Of a stretch of DNA of 64,000 nt, positions 13,024 to 24,606 are shown in pieces. Both the position numbers and the translations under genes were made by a program. Positions within the stretch are counted from its first letter, which is position 1, and each line of letters begins with the position of its first letter. Under the pieces are notes generated by a model. It ran no database searches. It worked only from the letters and a program-made list of their open reading frames with translations, and was not told where the DNA came from. The stretch comes from Endocalyx cinctus (lineage: Eukaryota > Ascomycota > Sordariomycetes > Amphisphaeriales > Apiosporaceae): NCBI GenBank assembly GCA_001600455.1, contig BCKC01000007.1, positions 2,234,019-2,298,018 on the forward strand. Reading direction: 5' to 3'.

Positions 13024-13191
13024 ATGGAGACTTGGCAGATCAGTATCGTCGTGCTATCATCTCTGGCCCTCTTCATCATTATCTTCATGTGTATTTGGTT
13101 CTGCTTCTATCTCTTACTCTTAAACATATTGCTGTTGAACCTCGATGTTGTCTTCACTCGGAGGCCGGCCCGGTTCGTTTTCACGGGGTAA
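13024..13191 (+). CDS. Possible 55-aa single-pass membrane peptide
   Basis: Short open frame starting at GTCATGG, with one long hydrophobic segment (IVVLSSLALFIIIFMCIWFC and on into LLLLNILLLNL). A basic tail RRPARFVFTG follows, then the stop. Hydrophobicity arises easily in T-rich DNA, so this may be chance. It is listed because the start context and the sharp hydrophobic/basic division look deliberate. No family is recognised. Confidence 0.28.
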   Translation: METWQISIVVLSSLALFIIIFMCIWFCFYLLLLNILLLNLDVVFTRRPARFVFTG

Positions 13192-14313
13192 TTATATAGT
13201 TTGAGGGGGGGGAATAAAAACGAGTTCAACGTTTCTATGGGGGAGAGAAAGTGAAGAAAGGTTACAGCATCAGTGGGAAGTTGATTTATTTGGGTTTTAT
13301 TAATAGTTGATGTTGAATAAAACAGATAATCAAGAGAGTAACTAGTAAATGTAGACGGGAGCACATATATTGGGCTCTTGGCATATTCATACATTTTGTT
13401 GACGACAATAAGTTTCACGCAGACAAGCACAAAATATCATCGTTGAGTTATCTATTGGCATTAGGTATATTTATCGAGTCCCTCGTTGGACTCGGATTGC
13501 CATATCCACACCTCCTCCCTCCAATATCATGCTGAGGATCAATATACATGAACGATTATATGGTTCGCCAGTCCAGAAACAGAACTCGAATTCGCATCAA
13601 CAATTCCATCCAACCCAATCCTGAAAGGTTGCTTCCATTTCTACCAAACCACAAGCAATCAGGTAGCTCAGGGGAGTACGCGGTAAGGCCTCAAAGAGAG
13701 GTTAGACGAATTCGGGATATCTAATAATAAACAAATCCGGCTTATGAAGGGTTTCAAGCAAGGGTCGCTTATGCCATCACTATCAATGCTCGCCATGGAC
13801 AGTCGGGAAAAGGATAAATCACGCAGAACTGCAGAAGTACAAGACAACTCAACACCGAAATCAATGGTTCTTGCGAGCTAGAAACCGTTATAGAAAAATA
13901 AACAGAAAGGAAAAAAAAAAACCCCAAGTCTATAGAATCATGTTGTCCTTGTTGCAGATGCGCCACTAAGAAAGGTGGAGGGAAATCGAGGTTCGCACGT
14001 TTCATAAATTCATTCATGAGAGAATCTGAGAAAGGCTATTTGGGGTATGAGAATTGTGTGTATGACGTGAAATCATGTAAAGGAAAAAGATAGCCCAGTA
14101 CTCCGTTCCTGAAGTGGGTTGATTAATCAGCCGACCGCCCCCCCCTTTTTTGTCGTTCTGCTGTGTATATGTAGAATGCTGCAAATGCTGAATGATGTAT
14201 GTTTCGTGTCATCGTTTATATGTAATACTAGAATTTTTTTCTCGCGGCTTCGATGGCCTGGAAATATCTTGCTCCTCGCCTACTTTTGAAGTGTGTTCTC
14301 TTGACAATGCTTG
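13192..14313. other. Intergenic region, no gene seen
   Basis: About 1.1 kb downstream of the Sts1/Cut8 gene. It likely contains that gene's 3' UTR at its right end. Open frames at 13107-13430 and 13769-14017 on the minus strand are low-complexity and have no support. Confidence 0.55.
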
Positions 14314-15358
14314 TTACCACGGGCCAACTCTAACAGGGGACCCGTAGTTGCCAGCCATCAGCTGATCGAGGATCGAGCCTTGATTCGAGTTATTAGAGCC
14401 AGGCGCTCCGCCGTTAGGTGCTCCGCCAACCCATCCAACATTGGAAGCCATCGCACTCATAGCTGCTTGAAGTCTTCCTCCCGACTGCTGATTGTGCTTC
14501 GCGAGAATCTGGTCCCAACCGGCGGAATGCAAAGTGAAGCCGGCACCCTTTTTCGACGCTTCGTTGATAACAAGGGCCCAAGCTTTCGATATTTCGTCGT
14601 AAGCGTTGTTCTTATGATGCCGATACGCCTGGCTTTCCCAATCCGGTAAATTGTGGATAAACTTGGTAGCGCCGTCTAGATATTGCAAAGAAATATTCGG
14701 CTGCGATTCATTTGGCGGAAGATACTGAGGGGTGAAGTCGGCGAGGGCTTCGATGAGAGCGAGAAGAGGTTGTTTGACTCGGTAATACGTATAATCGGAA
14801 CTTGAATCTCCGTAAGGGAATGAACTCCTCATCTTATCCTGATACTCCTCCAACACCCGTAATGCGCATTCGACGGTGGGCCGGGGTGCGCTTTTCACCA
14901 CCTCTTCACCAATCTCGGGTTGTCGCTCGCAAATAGTTTGCAGCACGGTTCTAAGTTGAGTTGCATCGAGGGTTTCGAGGAGTCGGGGTAAAGACAAAGG
15001 GCGACCGTAGAGTTCGGTAGCTCGGATTTTTTTCGACGGTCGGGATGCAAGCTGGCGAGATTGTATGGCTGGAGAGTTCATAGGAGATACCGACATTTCA
15101 TCGCCATCGTCGTCGGCTTTCCGCTTACGGTTAGCGGACGAAGTATTGTGGAAAGGAGACACTAGAGATTAATTCATTAGCCGTAGTCGAGAGGAGAAAA
15201 AAAAAAGAATTTGGCGGGAAAAGATGTATGGGTGTTGTAGATGAATCGAAAATATTGAAGATGGAATCTCGAGACGTACTGGATCGGGTTGGGGATTTTC
15301 GGTTCGGGTCGTGTTGGTGAGGAAAGAAAGGTGGTTGCGGCGACAACAGTACGTTCAT
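14314..15358 (-). CDS. sts1: Sts1/Cut8 family nuclear proteasome tether
   Basis: Predicted 308-residue protein of the Cut8/Sts1 family, which anchors 26S proteasomes at the nucleus. Exon 1 (15358-15280) encodes MNVLLSPQPPFFPHQHD and exon 2 (15161-14314) the rest. The GTACGT donor (phase 1) and CTCTAG acceptor rebuild an ATG-reading codon, and the first-exon sequence matches the conserved MNVLL start of filamentous-fungal members. A basic nuclear-localisation-like stretch (NRKRKADDD) is followed by the conserved helical core: LPRLLETLDATQLRTVLQ, PRPTVECALRVLEEYQ, then WALVINEASKKG. The C-terminus is Gly/Asn-rich and ends RVGPW. In yeasts the N-terminal basic part binds the proteasome and is ubiquitinated. 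Single-copy housekeeping gene; the call is quite sure. Confidence 0.88.
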
Positions 15359-18230
15359 CGTGATAGCGTACAACCACCAGTCAGTCGATTTATTTATAGG
15401 TGTATATGTATCTTATATCAAAATTTCCTCCTTCTTTTTATTTTATTTTATCATTTATTATTCTTTTGTTGAAAGATTTATCAAGTTGGAAGATATTCAG
15501 GGTGGTCAATAATTGTTTTAACAATAGAGTGAAGCAGACTGTCGGTGAGGAGTTTCGACACAAAGGGGGTACCCGATCAATGAGGAGCTAGGAGACCAAC
15601 GATAAATAATTCGGTTGAGTCGTTTCGGGGTATGAATGTATCTCCAGATCTTGTTAAATCTTTCGGAATAAACGGGATGGTTTATCTCGTTTAAATGAGG
15701 GGTGAATAAAAAAAAGAGAGAAAGAAGGAAAGAAAGATGAAATAGTCTTTTCCGATGATTTAGTTCTTTATTTTTTATTATGGTTGTTATTCAGGAAGAT
15801 GAATGGGGTTGGGTAAGAGACAAGATGGGTCCAGTGGAGATGAGGATGAAGATAGGCGAGGGAGAAAAAAAAAAAAAAAAAGAGCAAAAGTCAAATGATT
15901 ATTCTGTTTACTTAAGTAACCTAGAAGGTTATTATTATAGTGTATTCTCTAGGTACTCCCTAGGTACTATGTATATTACCTTGTAATGGGTCTATCTCCA
16001 TTATCCATTACTATAATACCATACCTATACCTACTTAGCAGTAGCAGTAGCAGTATCTAGCTGCCTAGGTAGCTACCTAGACTTTTTTAATATAGAGAAT
16101 GTTATTCTACTGTATGTGCTCTGTACTGATTAGGTACTTAGGTATACTGTAAGTGTAAGATACCCCTTCAGTTTACCCCTTCAGTTACCCTACAGTTACC
16201 CTTTAGTGTACCGTTCTGCCCTTGTAGAGTTTAGCGATTAGAAAAGAAAACGAAAAAGAAGAAAAGAAGGCCTAAGCGTTTAAAAAAATGGTTAGTGGTT
16301 CTCACGAGACCATTCTACTTCCTACTAAATCCTAGTGTAACAACCTCGTTGATGATGGCTATTGATTGGGCCTGAATTAGTCTCGATCAGCGCCACGGTA
16401 ACCCGCCACGATACCCTGACAGCCTGAAGTATACGTATATGTACTATACCTAAGGTACGTACTATTACTACTACCTAGGTATGTATACATAAGTACGTGC
16501 TATGTAGCGTGTATGCGTACGCAGTAAGGTTCCTTCAAAAGTTGCCCTCAGCATCCAAAATCCCCCTTGTAAACTTCAACCAGTAATAAGACTTTTTGGA
16601 AGAAAAAGTAATGTAATATACTCCGTACATAGTAAACACTTTATGCATATATGCGGATACCTTCAACCAATTACAATCGTCAACAAAGTACCTAAACTAC
16701 TTATACTTATACATACCTAGTAAAAGGTATGCCAACAAATACATACTAACCACGTACGACGAGATACCTTAGGTAGGTAGACATACGTCGTCTCGAGGGC
16801 AAAGGAGAAAAAAATAAAAATAAAAGAAAACTTGAGTCACGTTAGATCACAGATCACTGATCACTTTAAGACTAAGACACTAGGTTCCAAGGTTATATCA
16901 TTGACCGCTTCGATCGTTTATTCCGTTAACTTGTATCGTACTCTATTCTACTCTACTCTAGTAACTCTACGGATTACTTACTACTGTACATACTACGTAA
17001 GACCGATCTCCTTAGGTACAGTATCAGCGTATACACCTAGGCGAGTATACTTATACGTAGCCGAGCACACCTAGTGGTACTAAGGTACTGTATACTGTAC
17101 AAAACAAAATACTCCGTTGGAACAATCAAATGAACAAAAGTAGGTTAGGTTGTATTCTCTATAGTTTTTCATCATCTCGGATGGTCCCGGTTTAAATAGA
17201 CAGAAAGGGGGCTAGCCCCCTTTAAACGCATATTCATGTATCCGGTCTCCACCGTACATAATGAACTATCAAGTTTCAGCCAAAATATATAAAAAAGGGA
17301 TCTTAACAAACGTCCACTTATTCTCTGTTTATCCTCCAATCAAACTCCACTTTATCAACCACCACTTTTTTCTACATATACATACCCCATCAGCCCCTCT
17401 CTCCTGATGGCAGTATACATCCATACATAATTCTTCGGTAAATTCTTCATGAGAGCCATACTATGATTACATGCATCTTTATTATATTACATATGTACTC
17501 TACTACCCACTATCGATTACCATCTGCATAGAAATAAATGAATAAATAAATCATCAATAGTGATAATACCTACTTGAAGGACTTGATTCTCTTTAAGAAC
17601 AACTGCTCTTGAACACTTACCGTCACCGCGGGGATACCTGCAGGCTTGTAGGCCTATAGATAATCTCTTCATTGTTAACAACCGGACCCCTCCCTCTCTG
17701 CCTCTGAAGGATACAAGAATACTTGAACATTCACCCAACACTCCAAATTTATGTAACTGGTGTCTTAATTATCTACGTAGCTTGTCTCTTCCTATAGGCG
17801 CTTTCTTACTTCTTCTACTTGATGCCAAATCCTGCCCCGACGTGTCATTCTCCAAGCTGTCCTAAGTCCACGTAATTCATCAAACTCTCATAAGCATAAG
17901 CCAGTTACATCTTTTTTTGGCCCCTTTTTCCTTTCTCCTTCTCTTTTTTTTTTTTTTTTTTTTTTGAGAGAGAGAGAGAGAGAGATGGCCGCCTCTGTAT
18001 TTTGAGTCACCTTATTTCTACCCACATTCCCACAACTTATATCACCGAAAGAAACGAAACAAATATGTGCCATGATTTCCATCCTTGCCTATAATACCTT
18101 CAACTTTGAGAACACGAAAGCATTGACAAATATTTGCAATTCTGTAGATAATGCGATCCTCCTTGATACTTTGCCACTCTGGTAAGTCGACTGCGAGAAG
18201 CTTTAAGGCAGTCGTAGACAACCAGGAAAA
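15359..18230. other. Long intergenic region dense in short TA/GTAC and CCTAGGTA motifs
   Basis: About 2.9 kb with no convincing gene. Between about 15.9 and 17.1 kb the DNA is crowded with related short palindromic words (CCTAGGTA, TACTTAGGTA, GTACGTA, TATACGTA). It also has imperfect repeats of CAGTTACCC at about 16169-16204. A T-tract followed by (GA)n lies at about 17946-17985. Confidence 0.6.
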
Positions 18231-21109
18231 TTAGGAAGAATGACGATCGCTATCCATATGAAACGAACTGATCTTTTCGGTAATTCGTTTCACGTCGCTA
18301 GGCGCATTTATATAGCGATGAATAGGAGATGTGTTGGTATTATTGCCCATGTTGGCGCTGTTGACGCTGTTGGCAGAGTTGTTGTTGTCGTTGTTCTCGG
18401 TCGCTTGCTGTTGCTGTTGCTTCTGCTGCTGCTGCTGCTGCTCCTCACTACTCTCCGAGCCCGTTTCCTATCGAGACAATCGGGGGGAGTACGAGAACCC
18501 ACCCCTAGTTCGAGGTGGTGGGGGCGAACTACTCGTTACGTATTGCGAAGTAGAACCCGACTTTTGTGTCGCCCCTCTCTTATGCGGAGCGATCCATCCA
18601 GAAAGTGATGGGCTCTCTCCCGCAGTCAATGCTCTATCCATCTGCTCAGAAGTAACTTCGGCGCTCTTGTTTACCTGGCTTTCTTGAATAATCACCTCCG
18701 TTTCCGCCTTAGACTCTTTATTCGCATGTGAACTGCTGCTGGTGGCAGCCTGAATCTGGAACCCGGCTGGCTGTGTTTTCAAGAACCCGTTAAATGCACT
18801 AACCTCAGGTGGACATGCGCCTCCACTCTGAGAAAAGCGAAGAAGTCCTTCACGCGAATAGACAATGCGCGAGGATTTACCCCCCATACCATGACGGATG
18901 TTAGAATAGACACACGAGGTAGCTTTTAACTGCTGGTCTCGAGGTAAAGAACCAAAGAGCTCATGGCGACCTAGGTGAACCCATGCGCAATGCAGTGCCG
19001 CCTGGTCGACTACGGACGATGGAAATTTCCCCTCTTTGCTAGTAAGCTCCATAGATCTAGCAAGGTACCAGGATATATTAATCAACTTTTCGTAACCAGC
19101 GTCTTCAATGGTGGAAAGTATTTTCAACAAACTGATGCACAATTTGTCTCCGACATGAATCGCGTCCATCTGATCGATCTCTGGTATAACGAGCTGAGAC
19201 TTCATCGCACCAGCTGTGGTGGCCACTTCAGACATTGAATCCTTCAATTTATCTGTATTAACCTGATCGTCAGTGCCGTTCTGGTCTTTACATAGTGATG
19301 TATCGCTTGAATCGGAGAAGACGATCATATCTTCTCCCTCTTCCAAATACGTCAGTGCTTCGGTTCCGGTCCCGCCGGCCATTTTAGCGTTAGGATTCTT
19401 GTCTTTGAAGTCAATTACTGCCGGATCATTCGTTTCGTGGGACCGTATAGCGCTGGTCGGCTTAGTTGTCAGATCGGGAACCTTGGTCTCAACAGGCGAC
19501 CGCTTAGAACCATAATTTGAAAATATGCCATTCTTGTCGCTGGCTAGATGTCGATCACCCTCCTTCAGAGTCGCAGACACATCGGCGCCGTTTACCTCAA
19601 TTGACGCCTCCAAAGGCTTAAGAGTCAAACTTCGGAAAAGGGGCTCAGTGGAAAATTCGAATCTTGCTCTCAGTTTAAGGATGTCTATTTCGAATTCCCG
19701 TGCCCACGCAACTTGTCCGACGTGTAGGTGGTGGATCCGAAGTTCACCCTTTGGGTCGTCTGCATCTTGCCATCGCACTAATAACTTACTTGTGCCCATG
19801 TGTGCAGCGGATTTGAGGTTTCGGATGTCCTCTAAGATGATATGCTCCTGATCCATGTGAAGCTCGTATATGCAAACGGATTGATCAGCAAGCTTATAGA
19901 CAACAATCCAGCCCTCTTTGTTCATCCTCTCGCCAGTCTTTGCAATGACTGTAACCTTTAGCTTCTTGTATATATCACCCGAATCTAGGCACGGGAAGCT
20001 CTCAACACGACCTCGAGTAACTTTTGGTCGAGGTGTTAACTGCTTTTGTCGCTGTGTTGACTTATTTGGTCCCCGACTTAAATGTCGTAAGTGTGGCGGC
20101 ATTGATGATGATCCGGATTTTCTGACTAGCGACGACTGACCAGACGGTGCCGTAACATCATTTTCTTGAGAAGCGATTGGACGCTTAAGATGCGGGGCAT
20201 CAACAGAACCTCCCTGAGTAGCCGACTTAGTTGTAGCTGGCATGTTTGGCAGCGTCAGCTGGGATGCTGTAGGTGGCGCTGGGTTCGTGCTGGGAGAACG
20301 ATTGAGCGTGCCAGGATTCCATCTTATGAGTTCAGCGCCCCAAGTAAGAATGCCTAGTGGCGAGACATTTGGCTGCCGTGTAAGTTGTTCGTGTGAAGGT
20401 AGGCGCTGGTTAAAAGTACTGTTGTTGCCTCTTACGCGATTTCTCCTGGTAGGATTTCTGCAGCGATATAATAATTAGTTCCAACACTATTTGTGCACAA
20501 CATTTATTATAACTTACTCAGGATTGTAGGAATAGTTCTTACGAACATCATCTCTGGGCTGTCGACGTGATTGATGACCGTTAGATGTGGTACGATGCTC
20601 ATTTTTCTGTTTCACCTGATGGAAGTATCGATTGTGGAATGCATCGCCGCCGTCGGCTGTCGGCGGGGCGTTCCTGGCATCGTCATCGTCAAAAATACCA
20701 GATTCGATGGCACCTATACCAAACATGTAAGCTTTAAAATATCAACATGTCTGGATTTAACTAGGAATATTTTCACTCACTCTGCCACATATTACCACCA
20801 TCAGTTACATTACGAGGTGGTGGGGGGCCATATTTTTTGTCCTCTTGGTCTGGATAACCTGCTTTCATGAAATCGTCTGTACGATGCGCTCCGAGGTCAG
20901 CCTACGTGGGCATGACAAGTTAGTAAGGTTCCTCCAAAGTTCTAAAAGCGGCATTGAATAGGTCTAAAATGACAAGCAAGTTTAGTAAGGCATATTGCTG
21001 CCGTGCTTACCATCATTGCAGCTTTGGCTGACTCTTCTTTCTCGTTGTGGGACTGGGCATTTTCAGGCTTGCCAGGTCCACCTGGCGGTGGCGGCGGCGG
21101 TTTAGGCAT
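18231..21109 (-). CDS. Uncharacterised large protein with poly-Pro N-terminus and Q/N-rich tail
   Basis: Predicted 856-residue protein of unknown function. Five exons: 21109-21011, 20901-20781, 20713-20518, 20457-18540 and 18467-18231, all in phase. It starts MPKPPPPPPGGPGK. The N-terminal half is disordered, with a PPHLR motif at about 259-263, like the short motif in Ded1/DDX3-type RNA-binding proteins. A more structured segment follows (GWIVVYKLADQSVCIYELHM, then LLVRWQDADDPKGELRIHHL). The last intron (GTAACG...GATAG, 72 nt) is inferred because the downstream frame encodes a clearly protein-like tail with Q runs (about 650-661), Asn-rich repeats and a final IHRYINAPSDVKRITEK. Without that splice, translation ends at the TAG that forms the acceptor. 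A role in RNA metabolism is only suggested by the motif. No paralogue or catalytic domain is recognised. Confidence 0.7.
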
Positions 21110-24100
21110 GACTGCTCGGATATTGAGTCGCCGGACCTACAGATGACCTATAATGTTAGTTATTTTTAGTAAAAAAAAGAAGAAGAAGAAGAAACCAGCT
21201 GTAAAAAATTGTCTATACGACTGATTTTGAGCTTGGGAGAGTAAAGATATGATGGAGCGATATCTTAACAGGTCAATAGCAACATATAATAATTAATTTA
21301 CACGCGTCAAGCCTGATGGCACTGGCTAGATTGAGTATAAATTCTTACAAAGATACTGAAACAGCTGATCCGCGCTCAATATTGAAGTTTAATTATTGGA
21401 TGGAGGTGCTTACCCAGATTCTCCTGTACTGAAGCAGCGATGGAATCAACGTATACACGCCTGCTTGGAAGATTTTGGATGGGTGGTAACGAGGTCGCAG
21501 TACGTTAGGTGTGCGAAGTCTGCACAACTAAGGAAATTCAACTGTCTCAATCTAGGATCTTATAGTAAGAAGAGATTAAATTTATCGGTCAGCTCGAATC
21601 CAGGGTAGAAGTGAACGTGTGAGAAAAGAAGGTCGATCGAAGGGGAATTATTGTGGAAACAAGATTATGTGGAGCTTAAAATTCAATAGGTACTCGGTTT
21701 TGAAGATAATATGATGATATAATGGAAGATGGGAAATGAAAGAAGAGAGATGGGAGAGAGATGGGAGAGAGAAGAGAGTAAAGATGTAGAAAAGAGGCAA
21801 AAATACTATGAATACAGTATTTCCTAGTTAGAAAATGAAGAAAAAATTAAATTATTTTTAAAGAAAGTAGTGGTTTACCTGTATTTGCTTGATATTTGAA
21901 TCAGTCTTTTATGGACTGATACAAATTATGTTAACAGATGGAGAAGAGAGAAAGAGTAAATAGAAGAAATGAAAGATAACAAGGACAAGTTCAAATCACC
22001 ACCTTGGCGATTGGGTAACAAGAAAAAGAAATGGTAACTACTTGGTACCTGGATAAGTACTTAGGCTGGGGAAAAGGCAGGTTAGAAATTATTAATCATC
22101 AGTCGAGGTAGTGGGGTATCTAGATGCGACAGCGACGTTGGTGACAGCGGCGTCAAGGGGTATTGTTTCTCGTCGAGGTGCCCTGTTTGTTGCGGTAGTC
22201 GTTGTTGTGTTGTTGCGGGCTTGCGGCTCTATGAGTTCGATTTGCAGAGGAGAGGCGATCTCAAGAAGTTTGAGAATCAAGCATGATAATTAGTAGAGAA
22301 GGTTATGCCCACCAGTATATCTACCAGTAGTACTTAAGTACTTATTCAAACAAAGAGAGTAATAGCATGGGGAGGGGCTTTGAAAGTGAACTACATTTGA
22401 TATAAAGTCAAAAGTGTTATGGAGGAAGTTACGATGGCTATATCGCGAAAAAAAAAGGGGGAGGGGGGGGGGGGCTAGGCTAGTAAGGGATTGTATATTG
22501 GGAAAGCACGAGGAGAATCGGATAGTCAACACAGGCGGTGTGGCAGTCGCATAGGTCGTCTGAGTCAACATAGACCGCGTGATAGAGTCTTTGATGGATC
22601 TGGATATGAATCTGTATACAGAATTCATATGAGAAGTTACGTCTACGGTTTTATTATTAACACGTGCTCATTCGTGTACAGTATTGAGCATCTGGGAAGG
22701 TATACATGGACTTGGTAAGGAAGCTGCGATGTTATATAACGGTGTGTTTTCAGAATCGGATTAAAGTTAGTCTTAATTAAAAGGTACCTAGGTAAAGCAC
22801 AGCTACATCAAAGAAGTATGAAAATGAGTGTACATGATTCCCCCCTTTTTCTTTTTCATATAAGTATACACACAACATACCTTTGAGGGTGTAAAGAGTA
22901 TGCCATAAAGCCATGTCGTTGGCCGTTAATTGGTAATTAATTAGTAATTGACGAGAGGCTTAAGGAAAATAGGGGTGCGTATCTACAGGAGCTCAAACCA
23001 AGAGCCAATCATCGATCCTTGCTGACCTTTCTACACGAAGTTTGTCCGCAAGAGTACAACGGTGGAGCCAGACCTACTAAGCTGGAATAAGTGAGGAATC
23101 AGGATAGAGAATCCCTCAGCTAACTACGTTACTAGGCTTTCTGTTATGTCCAACAAAGTAGGATATAATATCTCTAACGTTGAAGAGTTTTATAAACTAT
23201 TAATAATTATGTAAGAGATAGGAGGTACGTGGGAGTGTAGCATAGCGCAGTTATGTGGACAGAACTTATCAGGGGGTAAATAGAGGTGTAGTTCAAGAGT
23301 CGAATAACTATTGCATTAATTCCTGACCTTCTATTCTATCTTCGGGATAGGAGCCTTTTCTTATATAGACGTATTCACGTATTCCACTAGGTCTATTCAG
23401 AGGGTAGCCGTAGGTATACACTATAGATTCCACGATAATTAAGGCCCCTGACAAATTATCTCGACGAACATTAGTCAGCTAATTATTTAACAATTGAACC
23501 ACGACTCAGGCGATCCCTGCTGGTACGGCTATTTTATTTTAGAGATATATATTTATACCTACTTCTTAGTAGCTATAAATAGACATGTAGAGCAGTCATC
23601 CTGAATAACGTAGCCTGTGTGATCCAAAATTTTAGTAGCGGTGGCGGGCGGTAGTCGGACTGCTAAGTAGATACGTGGCTGGCACAACATCCTGCAACTA
23701 TTCTGTAACAGGATTTATCATTTGGAAGACGTGTAAGTAGTGCAAAGTACTGTAAGTACTTCGTAGTTTACTACCTCCTAGATAGTAGACACCAATGGTA
23801 CGATATTGAGCATCTGCTATTTATATGCTGAGAGGATGCTAGCCCGATCTATTTATTATTTTTTTACCGGAACTTTCTTGATGGGCTGAGTGGGACTGGG
23901 CGAATGGCCGGCCCCAGTGCTTAGCGTGGAGCAACCCGAGAACATGGGGCTGGCATTATCTCGCATTCGCATTCCGACGCACTACGTTGGAATAATGAAC
24001 CGGGCAGCCGGGTTCGGAAGGGACGGGACTCAGTGGTGCTGAAGTCATCCAGATACACTCCATCGCTATGTACCCATATTGTGGATGGACTGGGACAACG

Positions 24101-24606
24101 TCTCGACTGGCCAGAAGAAGTGACTGATATTCTGAAGGTGATGGGGGTTTACTGATATATGATCCATAAATCCAACTTTTTGGGAACTCCATAATGAGCA
24201 AATTAACATCCAGGTATATGATAAGAAGAGCTGAGTTTTAGAGGATAGATTTCTTTTCTTTTTTTCCCCCTTCCTCTTTCTTTTTAATCTATGGTGTGTA
24301 CGTACAGTATAGATTTTAAAAACAATGTATACGAAATGAGACTTACAAGTTACACGTAGAAACGCCCCCATATGTGGATTTAGCTTGGGTGGGCCTTCGA
24401 CCTACGATTAGATGGTTCCACTAAGCCAACGTTGAGGATCACCAAAATAAATTTTCTCGCTTTCTGAGCTCTATTTTTCCCTTAATATATCTCGTTATTG
24501 CTGTTTCTGTTATTTTTAAGGTTTTTCGTTATTATTCTAGCATTTTTATATATAATTAATCTTCCATAATCCGTGGATAAGGGGTGATACCAAAAGAAGG
24601 GGTCAA
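21110..24606. other. Long intergenic region without a supported gene
   Basis: About 3.5 kb. It holds a GA-rich tract (about 21725-21785), a G-run (22457-22474, nearly pure), scattered CCTAGGTA words and the tRNA-like fragment at 24392-24428. Open frames such as 22290-22628 minus and 24066-24371 minus are compositional. Confidence 0.55.
24392..24428 (-). other. tRNA-like fragment with A-box and near B-box
   Basis: On the minus strand TGGCTTAGTGG (24428-24418) fits the pol III A-box consensus TRGYNNANNNG. GGTCGAAGGCC (24402-24392) resembles the B-box GGTTCGANNCC with one T missing. The gap between them is 15 bases, too short for an intact tRNA anticodon arm, so this is at most a degraded tRNA or a tRNA-derived element. 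Confidence 0.35.

Noticed and set aside
6393..15358. O-methyltransferase and neighbours as part of the PKS cluster
   Set aside because: Separated by at least nineteen kilobases with housekeeping genes (Sts1/Cut8, gamma-tubulin) in between.
16165..16210. Internal telomere repeat
   Set aside because: The units are CAGTTACCC-like, irregular and few; they do not match the (TTAGGG)n expected for filamentous ascomycetes.
18240..18687. Plus-strand open frames rich in Leu/Cys/Val
   Set aside because: They are antisense shadows of the CAG/AAC-rich Q/N tail on the minus strand.
22290..22628. Minus-strand 112-codon frame
   Set aside because: Composition driven by poly-C/T and Ser/Pro codons; lies in a spacer with homopolymers.
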